NCBI GenBank assembly: GCA_903889605.1
Contig: CAISYK010001121.1
Span: forward strand, 1 to 5,835
Source: an uncultured Bacteroidota bacterium
GTDB taxonomy: Bacteria > Bacteroidota > Bacteroidia > 2-12-FULL-35-15
Length of the DNA stretch: 5,835 nt
Reading direction: 5' to 3'
Made by a program: the position numbers and the translations under genes. The notes below the pieces were generated by a model. It searched no databases and was not told where the DNA came from. It worked only from the letters and a program-made list of their open reading frames with translations. Positions 1-5,204 of the stretch are shown in pieces. How positions within the stretch are numbered: position 1 is the stretch's first letter; each line of letters opens with the position of its first letter.

Positions 1-224
1 CTAGAGGGTTAATTGGGGAATAATTAATCGAAAACAAGTAAGTAAAACTACTTTTTGTTGGTTTGACAAAATAAATTATTTTGTTTCGAAAAATAATTTC
101 TCGCGATTTATTTATAAATTACCATAATTTTTTCCTTGTAACTTTTCCATTTTCATCACACATAGTGCAACTCAACAACAATTGATCTAAATATGCGTCA
201 GATTATATTGAGTGATGAACCTTC

Positions 225-254
225 TTGTTTTAAAATATTCACTCCTTAATTTTG
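225..254 (+). promoter_or_regulatory. Bacteroidota-type promoter for the DUF155/RMD1 gene
   Basis: A TTG at 225-227 is followed, after 19 bases, by TAATTTTG at 247-254. This fits the Bacteroidota sigma-A pattern of TTG/TTTG, about 19 bases, then TAnnTTTG. Transcription would start around 260, leaving a leader of roughly 20 bases before the ATG at 280. No Shine-Dalgarno sequence is visible, as is usual in this phylum. It is the best-matching promoter in the window. Confidence 0.65.
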
Positions 255-279
255 CAGTTCACTTATTAAGCATCTAAAA

Positions 280-1059
280 ATGATACAAATAAATGCATAC
301 CAAATTGCTGAAAACGTCAATATAAAAAAGTTTAAGGCTGAATTTACCGGGGAACTCATTAATTCCAGCTCTTTTGAATTATTTTATAAGTATGAAACCG
401 GACATGTCTTTATCTTAAATTACGGTGTGATAGTATTTGCAAACGTTGACGATATCCAATGCTGTTCGTTTATTTCATTGCTTAAAATCTATTGCGCTAA
501 TCTTTTGGAAAATCGTTTGCAGGAAGATTTTAAAATTGAAAAAAAAGAAATAGCATCTCCTGAATTTTCTTATAATTCACTATCGGTAAATGAGGTTAAC
601 AATGGCGTGATCCGGATTGCTATGCTCCAAGTTGCGCAATCACTGGCTTTGGATTTTTACCAGGAGAGCGCTCAGCAATTATTTGATGAAACAGTCAATC
701 TCACCAACCAATTAGAAACCTTTGGCAGTCTCAACATTTCGAAAAAAAAACTGTTGAAATTCATTGGAAAAACACTCAACACCAAGAATCGTATTATTGA
801 TAACTTATATATTTTTGACACCCCCCTTATGGTATGGGAAGATGAATTTCTTGACAAGGTTAATGAAGGACTTACTAAAACATTTGACATTTCATTACGC
901 TTCAAGGAACTTGAGTATATGCTTAAACTCGTAGAAGGCAATGTGACAGTATTTGTTGAATTGACAGATTCCAAGGAGAGTAAGCGGCTGGAATGGGTTG
1001 TCATTATTCTTATTTTTATAGAAATCCTTCATCTGTTTTTAAGTCCTTTCTTATTGTAA
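280..1059 (+). CDS. DUF155 / RMD1 (YagE) family protein with C-terminal membrane anchor
   Basis: This 259-residue protein has the layout of the DUF155 family, whose eukaryotic members (RMD1, RMND1) sit in the mitochondrial inner membrane; RMND1 is needed for mitochondrial translation. The bacterial role is not established. Visible signatures are the early strand region HVFILNYGVIVF (about 42-53), a helix with AMLQVAQSLALDFY (about 114-127), the VWEDEFLDKV segment (about 185-194), and the hallmark C-terminus RLEWVVIILIFIEIL (236-250), one hydrophobic helix to about 258 that should anchor the protein. The length matches typical bacterial members. The ATG at 280 lies about 20 bases downstream of the predicted transcription start. 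The gene is monocistronic: the next genes are on the opposite strand. The family call is from recognised motifs; the function is unknown. Confidence 0.85.
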   Translation: MIQINAYQIAENVNIKKFKAEFTGELINSSSFELFYKYETGHVFILNYGVIVFANVDDIQCCSFISLLKIYCANLLENRLQEDFKIEKKEIASPEFSYNSLSVNEVNNGVIRIAMLQVAQSLALDFYQESAQQLFDETVNLTNQLETFGSLNISKKKLLKFIGKTLNTKNRIIDNLYIFDTPLMVWEDEFLDKVNEGLTKTFDISLRFKELEYMLKLVEGNVTVFVELTDSKESKRLEWVVIILIFIEILHLFLSPFLL

Positions 1060-1140
1060 TTACAAATCCCTTTAATTAAATCTTATATTTTTACAGATAA
1101 AAAAAACTGAAATAAAGAATTATATATAACAATATTCTAC

Positions 1141-1180
1141 AAAAAACATGACTAATCTCTGCTGGCAGAGATTAGTCATG
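1141..1180 (-). terminator. Strong intrinsic terminator after the small minus-strand gene
   Basis: The arms catgactaatctctgc (1147-1162) and gcagagattagtcatg (1165-1180) are perfect reverse complements of 16 bases with only TG between them; about four loop bases would be needed in practice. Read on the minus strand, the stem is followed at once by TTTTTT (1146-1141), the form of an intrinsic terminator. On the plus strand no T run follows, so it is oriented for minus-strand transcription. It starts 7 bases past the stop of the 56-codon ORF at 1188-1358 and about 306 bases past the phosphatase stop. Confidence 0.75.
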
Positions 1181-1187
1181 ATGAAGG

Positions 1188-1358
1188 TCAAACCGGTGAT
1201 GGAATAAATTCACAAACTCCTGCCGCAACTAAAAAAAACAGCCTATTTTCAATAGCAGTATAACTTGTAAAATGTTTTACGTTTTTGCGAATATAAAATA
1301 TATTACGGCATATTCGATTAACATAACACTCCTCTTTTACAATTTTTAATGATTCCAT
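1188..1358 (-). CDS. Small hypothetical protein, 56 residues
   Basis: This is an unrecognised short open reading frame in an otherwise empty gap. It starts with ATG at 1358 and stops with TGA at 1190-1188. An in-frame TAG lies 12 bases upstream of that ATG, so ATG is the only plausible start, and an AAGGG sits about 8 bases before it. The protein starts MESLKIVKEECY, is basic in its first half (RKNVKH, about 24-29), has a short hydrophobic stretch FFLVAAGV (41-48) and cysteines at 11, 17 and 49. A hand count of codons gives G+C of about 39%, 32% and 18% at positions 1, 2 and 3, the gradient expected of coding sequence in an AT-rich genome. A strong terminator follows directly. It may share the phosphatase transcript (128-base gap) or use its own weak promoter. 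An RNA gene ending at the same terminator is the main alternative. Confidence 0.5.
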   Translation of the reverse strand: MESLKIVKEECYVNRICRNIFYIRKNVKHFTSYTAIENRLFFLVAAGVCEFIPSPV

Positions 1359-1402
1359 AATAATACCCTTAAACTACCTCATCATTTCAACATGGTTGCT
1401 CT

Positions 1403-1432
1403 TTAAATTATTTACCCTTATTTCATTGGCAA
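1403..1432 (-). promoter_or_regulatory. Weak candidate promoter for the small ORF
   Basis: On the minus strand, a TTG at 1432-1430 is followed after 19 bases by TAATTTAA (1410-1403). The spacing is right for a Bacteroidota promoter, but the -7 box departs from TAnnTTTG at its last two positions. It would give a leader of about 40 bases before the ATG at 1358. It is the only candidate I see in the 128-base gap after the phosphatase gene. Confidence 0.25.
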
Positions 1433-1486
1433 TTAAACATGCAGTTACACCTCTTATTTTACTTTCATATTTATTTTTAAAACTAA

Positions 1487-2341
1487 TTACAACCTTATCC
1501 CAAGCAAGCAAACATCATCAGTTTGTTTGTTGGCATTTTTCCATTCACTGAATTCCGTAGTGAGAAATATTTTTTGAACATCAACTGGCAGTGAATATAT
1601 GTTAGCCAAGAATTGATATAATTTTTTTATTGTAAATTTTTTATTTCTACTTCCTCCAAACTGGTCCTGAAAACCATCTGAAGTCAAATATACCATTGAG
1701 TTTTCGGGTAAAAATATTTTTTGTTCTATGTATATACGATTCTTTTCTATCTGCCAGCCACCAACAGGATAATTATGCCCTTTTAAAATATGCATTCCTT
1801 GTGTATTAACAATTATGATCTTGCCTCTGGCTCCAGAAAAACGCAGCTCTCTGGTTTTATTGTTGAATGCTGCTAATGAAATTTCCATCCAATCGTTATT
1901 TACTTCTTGTTCAGTAAACATGTGGAATGCTTCAATCCGTTTTTTATCTATTTTTTCTAATATTTTTCCGAGGTTATCATAATCCTTCCCGAACACAATG
2001 TAATTTAGATAACTAATCCCAAGTACTGACAGCATCGCTCCAGACACACCATGTCCGGTGCAATCAGCAAGAGCGAATACAGACCAATCATTTTTTTGAG
2101 CTATCCAGTAAAAATCTCCTCCAATGATATTTTTTGGTTGATAAATAATAAAATATTCGTTGAAGATGCGCTCAAAATGCCGTAATTGAGGCAGTAATGC
2201 TTGCTGAATGGTGGCCGCATAGTTAACGCTATCGAAAATATCTTTATTTATTCCATATAATTGAAGATATTTTTTGCGAAGTTCTGACGCGTCCATCAAA
2301 TCATCCACTTGTAAAGGTATTTCCATAATTCTTGAACTCAT
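1487..2341 (-). CDS. SpoIIE/PP2C-family protein serine phosphatase
   Basis: This is a 284-residue Mn/Mg-dependent phosphatase of the SpoIIE/RsbU type, which removes phosphate from serine or threonine, classically on anti-sigma-factor antagonists. Metal-binding motifs are in family order: GGDFYW (about 74-79), ADCTGHGVSGAML (about 92-104), YLTSDGFQDQFGG (about 218-230) and a terminal DDVCLLGIR (about 275-283). IQQALLP (about 46-52) is the usual entry to the domain. Only about 45 residues precede it, whereas many Bacteroidota relatives carry TPR, GAF, receiver or membrane sensor regions there, so input probably comes from a partner. No STAS antagonist or anti-sigma kinase is in view. I chose ATG at 2341; the frame extends only to a TTG at 2347 inside a likely promoter, and ATG at 2326 is a good alternative because the -7 box ends at 2345. 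The phosphatase call is firm; its substrate is unknown. Confidence 0.9.
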   Translation of the reverse strand: MSSRIMEIPLQVDDLMDASELRKKYLQLYGINKDIFDSVNYAATIQQALLPQLRHFERIFNEYFIIYQPKNIIGGDFYWIAQKNDWSVFALADCTGHGVSGAMLSVLGISYLNYIVFGKDYDNLGKILEKIDKKRIEAFHMFTEQEVNNDWMEISLAAFNNKTRELRFSGARGKIIIVNTQGMHILKGHNYPVGGWQIEKNRIYIEQKIFLPENSMVYLTSDGFQDQFGGSRNKKFTIKKLYQFLANIYSLPVDVQKIFLTTEFSEWKNANKQTDDVCLLGIRL

Positions 2342-2344
2342 AAC

Positions 2345-2373
2345 CAAACTTATATAAATATCATATTACAAAA
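2345..2373 (-). promoter_or_regulatory. Candidate promoter of the phosphatase gene
   Basis: On the minus strand TAAGTTTG (2352-2345) fits TAnnTTTG exactly, and TTTTG lies 16 bases upstream (2373-2369), slightly closer than usual. Transcription from it would start near 2339, essentially at the ATG of 2341, implying either a leaderless message or use of the internal ATG at 2326. It shares the intergenic region with the MarC promoter. Confidence 0.4.
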
Positions 2374-2481
2374 TAGGCTATTATATTTCAATTGTATTTT
2401 AAGTAATAGTTAATAAATGATTATCAGTTCCATCGAACAGCTATTCACAGTCAATTAACAATTGTTTAACTATTCCTTTAG

Positions 2482-2510
2482 TTTGCCCCATATTGTTGTA
2501 ACTACCTTTG
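2482..2510 (+). promoter_or_regulatory. Candidate promoter of the MarC-family gene
   Basis: TTTG at 2482-2485 is followed after 17 bases by TACCTTTG (2503-2510), an exact TAnnTTTG. The spacing is at the short end of the Bacteroidota range. Transcription would start near 2517, leaving a leader of about 14 bases before the ATG at 2531. Confidence 0.5.
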
Positions 2511-2530
2511 CCGAAAATTAAAATCAATTT

Positions 2531-3160
2531 ATGGCTCTATCTTTTTTTATCGGCAGTTTTATTTCTCTTTTCGCACTGATTAATCCTTTGAGTGCACTTC
2601 CTGTTTTTATTTCATTAACCGCAAATCACGACTCGGTGTGGAGAAATCACCAAATACAAAAAACATGTTTGTATATTATTATTATCTGCGGATGTTCTTA
2701 TTTCGCAGGTTCCTCTATTCTCGGCTTTTTTGGAATATCCATAAACGCTTTGAAAATTGCAGGAGGCATTGTTATTTCCCGTTCAGGATTTTTATTACTC
2801 AATGCCAAACACAAGCGCGATGTGAAAGGAAGAATAAAACAGGAAGCATTGGAAAAGGAAGATATTGCGTTCAGCCCATTAGCAATGCCTCTTTTGGCAG
2901 GGCCTGGCTCCATTTCATTATTAATAAATATGTCGATCGGAAATACCGAACTGGAAAAAAAAGCGGCGATAATGGCTGCAATAGTTTGTGTTGCAATTTG
3001 TATTTATGCAATATTTTCAATTGCTCCGCGAATCCTTAAATACACAGGAGAAGCTGGTTTAAAATCACTTTCAAAAATAATGGGATTTTTAGTTTTGGCA
3101 ATTGGAATAGAAATGATTTCGGCAAGCGTCGTTAATCTTTTAAAAACAATTCCTTTATAA
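2531..3160 (+). CDS. MarC-family inner-membrane protein (UPF0056)
   Basis: This 209-residue polytopic membrane protein is the usual length for the MarC family, whose transport or other activity remains undefined; MarC was once linked to multiple antibiotic resistance but that was not upheld. The two family signatures are present: FALINPLSALPVF (14-26) in the first helix and SPLAMPLLAGPGSI (115-128) after the central loop, giving an internally repeated pattern of three plus three helices. Hydrophobic segments fall at about 5-28, 46-68, 72-91, 117-135, 147-168 and 183-205, with a charged loop rich in Lys, Arg and Glu at about 93-111. The start is the ATG just downstream of a TAnnTTTG promoter, and the first helix begins at residue 3 as in relatives. 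It diverges from the phosphatase gene and is monocistronic. The family call is firm; the substrate is unknown. Confidence 0.9.
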   Translation: MALSFFIGSFISLFALINPLSALPVFISLTANHDSVWRNHQIQKTCLYIIIICGCSYFAGSSILGFFGISINALKIAGGIVISRSGFLLLNAKHKRDVKGRIKQEALEKEDIAFSPLAMPLLAGPGSISLLINMSIGNTELEKKAAIMAAIVCVAICIYAIFSIAPRILKYTGEAGLKSLSKIMGFLVLAIGIEMISASVVNLLKTIPL

Positions 3161-3363
3161 TGAATTTGGTTAGTTGGAATATTATGGATCAGGCTAATTT
3201 TTTCTGGAAATACTGTCTAATATTGCGCGGATATAAAAATCTCCCCCCAGAATAATGATTTGATACTTCATCAATAATGATAAGATATTTGTTTTACAAC
3301 CAAAAAGTCTAAATTCCTTTCATTTTGCAGTAATACGAGAAGAGTTTATGAGAGAATAACAAT

Positions 3364-3741
3364 TTAATTCTGGAAGGTAGGTAATGCGTTTTGAGAGATA
3401 AAGAAAACAACTTCATTGCTTATTTGCTCCTTATTACGTAACAGGCCTCTAATAACAATGTGTTCCGGTGTTTGCATTTTCAAATAGTCTTCCAATCCGA
3501 TAAATCCGGTGATTAGTTTTCTTCTGTGGTATTTCATCTTAATTTTTGTACTGAACACTCCTATTTCTTGTTCGGTGTCTAATGTGTTCACAACTATCAA
3601 ATCAGGCGCGCTGGATTTTGCTTTATTAAAAGCATCTTTTAAACTATTATATTTTATACTTTGAATACCGTTCCAGGATAGTTCCCTTTCGATTTGCTCA
3701 AACCCGTTGGAATTGTCAGATACCAATAAAATACGATTCAT
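3364..3741 (-). CDS. Degenerate receiver-domain protein lacking the phosphoacceptor (pseudo-receiver)
   Basis: This 125-residue protein has the outline of a CheY-like receiver and nothing else. MNRILLVSDN (1-10) matches strand 1 and keeps one acidic-pocket Asp (D9). APDLIVVN (45-52) matches strand 3, but the phosphorylated Asp is Asn (N52), and the usual MPxMDG turn after it is absent. LITG (76-79) would be strand 4 with a Thr at the switch position, and HIVIRGLL (94-101) lies where VxKP normally stands, with Arg-Gly in place of Lys-Pro. Phosphorylation by a histidine kinase is therefore unlikely; a constitutive or protein-binding role is inferred. It begins 29 bases after the stop of the lysine-rich H1-like gene with no separate promoter visible, so the two are probably co-transcribed. 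The fold assignment is moderately sure because the similarity is diluted. Confidence 0.65.
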   Translation of the reverse strand: MNRILLVSDNSNGFEQIERELSWNGIQSIKYNSLKDAFNKAKSSAPDLIVVNTLDTEQEIGVFSTKIKMKYHRRKLITGFIGLEDYLKMQTPEHIVIRGLLRNKEQISNEVVFFISQNALPTFQN

Positions 3742-3770
3742 ATTTTTTTGTTTGTATATAAAACTTTACC

Positions 3771-4220
3771 TTAAGATATTACTGCTTTTTTTATTTCCTC
3801 TGTCACATTGTCATTTTTTGCTTTCATTGGTTTTGTTTTTATTACAACTTTTTCAGGTGTAATTTTCTTAGGTGCTGTTTTGTTCGAACCCTGGTTTAAC
3901 AGGTTAGTTTGTTTCTTTTTCAATAATGTTGAAAGTGCTTGCACAGCAGGTTTAACCGATACTTTTTTAGATGCTTTTCGTAAGTTTGAAGTTTTTTCTG
4001 CAGTAGTTTTTTTTGCTGTAGTACTTTTCTTCGCTGTTGAATCAACTTTATACTCGAGTAAAGTTTTTGCAACGGCCTTTGCAACTATCTTACTTGCCTG
4101 TCTTACCGACTTTTTTATTTTTTTTGTATCAACGGTTGTCATTGATTTTACGAATGCATTTAGCAAATCTGTTACTTTATCCTGAAGATCTTTTTTTGAA
4201 GGTTTCGCGTTTTTTTTCAT
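3771..4220 (-). CDS. Lysine-rich histone-H1-like / PhaF-tail-like protein
   Basis: This 149-residue protein is very basic: by hand count 37 lysines, 2 arginines and only 11 acidic residues. The N-terminal part (about 10-58) looks like amphipathic helices (DLQDKVTDLLNAFVKSM, then KIVAKAVAKTLLEYK). From about 60 it becomes a low-complexity Lys/Ala/Thr/Ser tail with repeated AKK/TAK units (STAKKSTTAKKTTAEK), broken by a short helix PAVQALSTLLKKK (91-103). Such tails resemble bacterial H1-like proteins, AlgP and the C-terminus of PhaF, which bind DNA non-specifically. The start is ATG at 4220; the frame extends only to a TTG at 4253 that lies inside a TAnnTTTG element. It follows a phasin-like gene and precedes a pseudo-receiver by 29 bases. 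DNA binding is inferred from composition only; an RNA-binding or unstructured linker role is possible. Confidence 0.7.
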   Translation of the reverse strand: MKKNAKPSKKDLQDKVTDLLNAFVKSMTTVDTKKIKKSVRQASKIVAKAVAKTLLEYKVDSTAKKSTTAKKTTAEKTSNLRKASKKVSVKPAVQALSTLLKKKQTNLLNQGSNKTAPKKITPEKVVIKTKPMKAKNDNVTEEIKKAVIS

Positions 4221-4250
4221 TTGTTTCTTAATCAATTTTGTTAATAAACA

Positions 4251-4258
4251 CAAACATA
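4251..4258 (-). promoter_or_regulatory. -7 promoter element upstream of the H1-like gene
   Basis: The minus strand reads TATGTTTG here, an exact TAnnTTTG, placing transcription start near 4244 and leaving about 24 bases to the ATG at 4220. No TTG is found 17-23 bases upstream, so only half of the promoter is supported. Its position helps exclude the TTG at 4253 as the start codon. Confidence 0.4.
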
Positions 4259-4287
4259 ATAAAATGGGTTAATCATTTTTATAGATT

Positions 4288-4316
4288 ATTACCCCGAGAC
4301 TCTGCCTCGGGGTAAT
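4288..4316. other. GC-rich perfect hairpin between the phasin-like and H1-like genes
   Basis: The arms attaccccgag (4288-4298) and ctcggggtaat (4306-4316) pair perfectly over 11 bases around a 7-base loop, a conspicuously GC-rich island in AT-rich spacer. Neither side is followed by a T run, so it is not a classic intrinsic terminator. It sits about 30 bases upstream of the -7 element of the H1-like gene. It could be a second, U-tract-free terminator or RNA-stabilising structure at the end of the phasin-like transcript, or an operator. Confidence 0.5.
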
Positions 4317-4333
4317 TCATTAAAGCGGTTATT

Positions 4334-4381
4334 AAAAAAAACACCAATTTCATTGAAATGCAAAGCTAAAGTGTTTTTTTT
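4334..4381 (-). terminator. Possible A-T flanked terminator after the phasin-like gene
   Basis: The segments aaaaaaaacac (4334-4344) and gtgtttttttt (4371-4381) are reverse complements of 11 bases. They enclose 26 bases that contain a smaller stem, atttc/gaaat, around 4347-4359. On the minus strand it ends in GGTG followed by eight T, the form of an intrinsic terminator, 75 bases after the phasin-like stop. It could also act on the plus strand. Few GC pairs in the stem keep confidence moderate. Confidence 0.45.
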
Positions 4382-4455
4382 TGTAGTCCAATTATTTATT
4401 TTACGCCTGCTTTAAATAATAAAAACAATGAAAGATTTTCCCTGTTCCTTTTGTT

Positions 4456-5046
4456 TTACTTCTTCACGTTTTCTTTCCACCATTCCGAAGCCCATCCTGT
4501 GAATTTATTCAAACCTTTGCTTTGTATTTTAAATAATACTTCCAATTGTGTTTGAATATTTTCACCAAATTTTTCGTTGAAATTTACAGCAAGGTTGGTA
4601 TGTTTATTATAAAAATCCAGAATCTCTTTTGTGTTTTTAATTGTTAACTGGCGTGAAGCTTCATAATTTTCATGAATCAGATTTAAAAGACCTTCCGGAT
4701 TTTTGGTATTTGATGCTTTAACTGCATCAACCAGTTTTGTATTAAAATCAACATTCAATTCCATCTGACGTGTATAAGCGTTGATTATGCTGTCTAAAGC
4801 ATCTTCAGCAAGTTCAACCGATTTGCCAAAAGTAGATTTAAGTGTATCTGTCATTGAATCCTCGATCTCCTGCTCAACCAGCTTTTTTTTAATTGAATCA
4901 ACAATTTTTTTATTGGAATCCAAGGCTTCACCAATAAATTTTGTGTTGGAGTCAATAATTTCACGGATTGTTTCTTTTGATTTCTCCGCAGTTCCTTTGA
5001 TACTGCTTTTAATCTTCTCTGATTTTTCGTTTAGTGTAGTGTTCAT
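4456..5046 (-). CDS. Phasin-like helical protein
   Basis: This 196-residue protein is almost wholly predicted alpha-helix and coiled coil, with no signal peptide or membrane segment. Heptad-like runs of Lys/Glu and Ile/Leu cover about 7-60 and 61-112, a helix break occurs near NPEG (116-119), and a further helix runs over about 120-180 before an aromatic end, FTGWASEWWKENVKK (182-196). Similar asparagine-phenylalanine-lysine phrases recur (SNTKFIGEALDSNKK, VDFNTKLVDAVK, VNFNEKFGENIQ), suggesting an internally repeated helix. This layout and size fit phasins, amphipathic proteins that coat polyhydroxyalkanoate granules and often have basic partners. The lysine-rich protein downstream strengthens that reading. 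No PHA synthase, thiolase or reductase gene is in the window, and other amphipathic helical proteins look alike, so granule binding is an inference. The ATG at 5046 is preceded by an A-rich leader of about 70 bases. Confidence 0.6.
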   Translation of the reverse strand: MNTTLNEKSEKIKSSIKGTAEKSKETIREIIDSNTKFIGEALDSNKKIVDSIKKKLVEQEIEDSMTDTLKSTFGKSVELAEDALDSIINAYTRQMELNVDFNTKLVDAVKASNTKNPEGLLNLIHENYEASRQLTIKNTKEILDFYNKHTNLAVNFNEKFGENIQTQLEVLFKIQSKGLNKFTGWASEWWKENVKK

Positions 5047-5121
5047 CTTTTTTTCTAGTTTAATTAGGATATATTATGAAGTTTATATTTTATTTTGTTA
5101 AAAACCATTATTTAGTGTGTG

Positions 5122-5129
5122 CAAATTTA
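5122..5129 (-). promoter_or_regulatory. -7 promoter element upstream of the phasin-like gene
   Basis: The minus strand reads TAAATTTG, an exact TAnnTTTG, giving a predicted start near 5115 and a leader of about 70 bases. No TTG occurs 17-23 bases upstream; the position just beyond is occupied by a 16-base palindrome (5151-5166). That arrangement suggests a regulated promoter. Confidence 0.4.
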
Positions 5130-5150
5130 CATTCAGCCATCTCTATTTTG

Positions 5151-5166
5151 ATTGATTATAATCAAT
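5151..5166. promoter_or_regulatory. 16-base perfect palindrome, candidate operator
   Basis: ATTGATTATAATCAAT reads identically on both strands. Its edge lies about 21 bases upstream of the -7 element of the phasin-like gene, roughly -36 to -51 from the inferred start, where a dimeric regulator could act in place of a good -33 element. In such AT-rich spacer a palindrome of this length can arise by chance, so operator function is an inference. Confidence 0.3.
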
Positions 5167-5204
5167 TTAGGTGATAACAGAATTCATATAAATTGTTTAC
5201 AATG

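Noticed and set aside
66..84. Inverted repeat acaaaata / tattttgt upstream of the DUF155 gene
   Set aside because: It is AT-only apart from two pairs, about 160 bases from the mapped-looking promoter, and contains only an imperfect promoter-like box. Probably chance.
193..249. 18-codon ORF starting at ATG 193 before the DUF155 gene
   Set aside because: Too short, and it runs into the predicted -7 element of the DUF155 promoter, so it would not be on that transcript.
672..1004. 110-codon minus-strand ORF inside the DUF155 gene
   Set aside because: It is the antisense shadow of a well-supported coding region; its serine/leucine-rich product has no motif and no promoter.
1054..1065. 12-base palindrome TTGTAATTACAA over the DUF155 stop codon
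   Set aside because: Short, AT-rich and without a following T run; it does not make a credible terminator.
2638..3039. 133-codon plus-strand ORF overlapping the MarC gene, and a 71-codon antisense ORF there
   Set aside because: Both are alternative frames of a clear MarC coding sequence; the products have no family signature and the longer has only a non-ATG or internal start.
3160..3255. 31-codon plus-strand ORF whose ATG overlaps the MarC stop (TAATG)
   Set aside because: The overlap looks like translational coupling, but the ORF is very short, has no recognisable motif and no terminator after it. An ATG next to a stop in AT-rich DNA is easily chance.
3194..3271. 25-codon minus-strand ORF containing LGGDFY, echoing the phosphatase GGDFYW motif
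   Set aside because: Only about 11 bases (ggagattttta) are shared with the phosphatase gene and the flanks do not align, so I see no evidence for a duplicated fragment or a real gene.
3808..4185. Phe/Val-rich 125-codon plus-strand ORF opposite the H1-like gene, resembling a membrane protein
   Set aside because: Antisense of AAA/AAG-rich codons yields Phe/Leu runs automatically; the hydrophobic look is an artefact of the lysine-rich gene on the other strand.
4220..4253. Upstream TTG extension of the H1-like gene (11 extra residues)
   Set aside because: The TTG lies inside an exact TAnnTTTG promoter element, and the ATG at 4220 begins a typical basic N-terminus.
4781..5101. 106-codon Ser/Ile/Phe-rich plus-strand ORF opposite the phasin-like gene
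   Set aside because: Antisense shadow of a lysine/glutamate-rich helical protein; no motif and no promoter.
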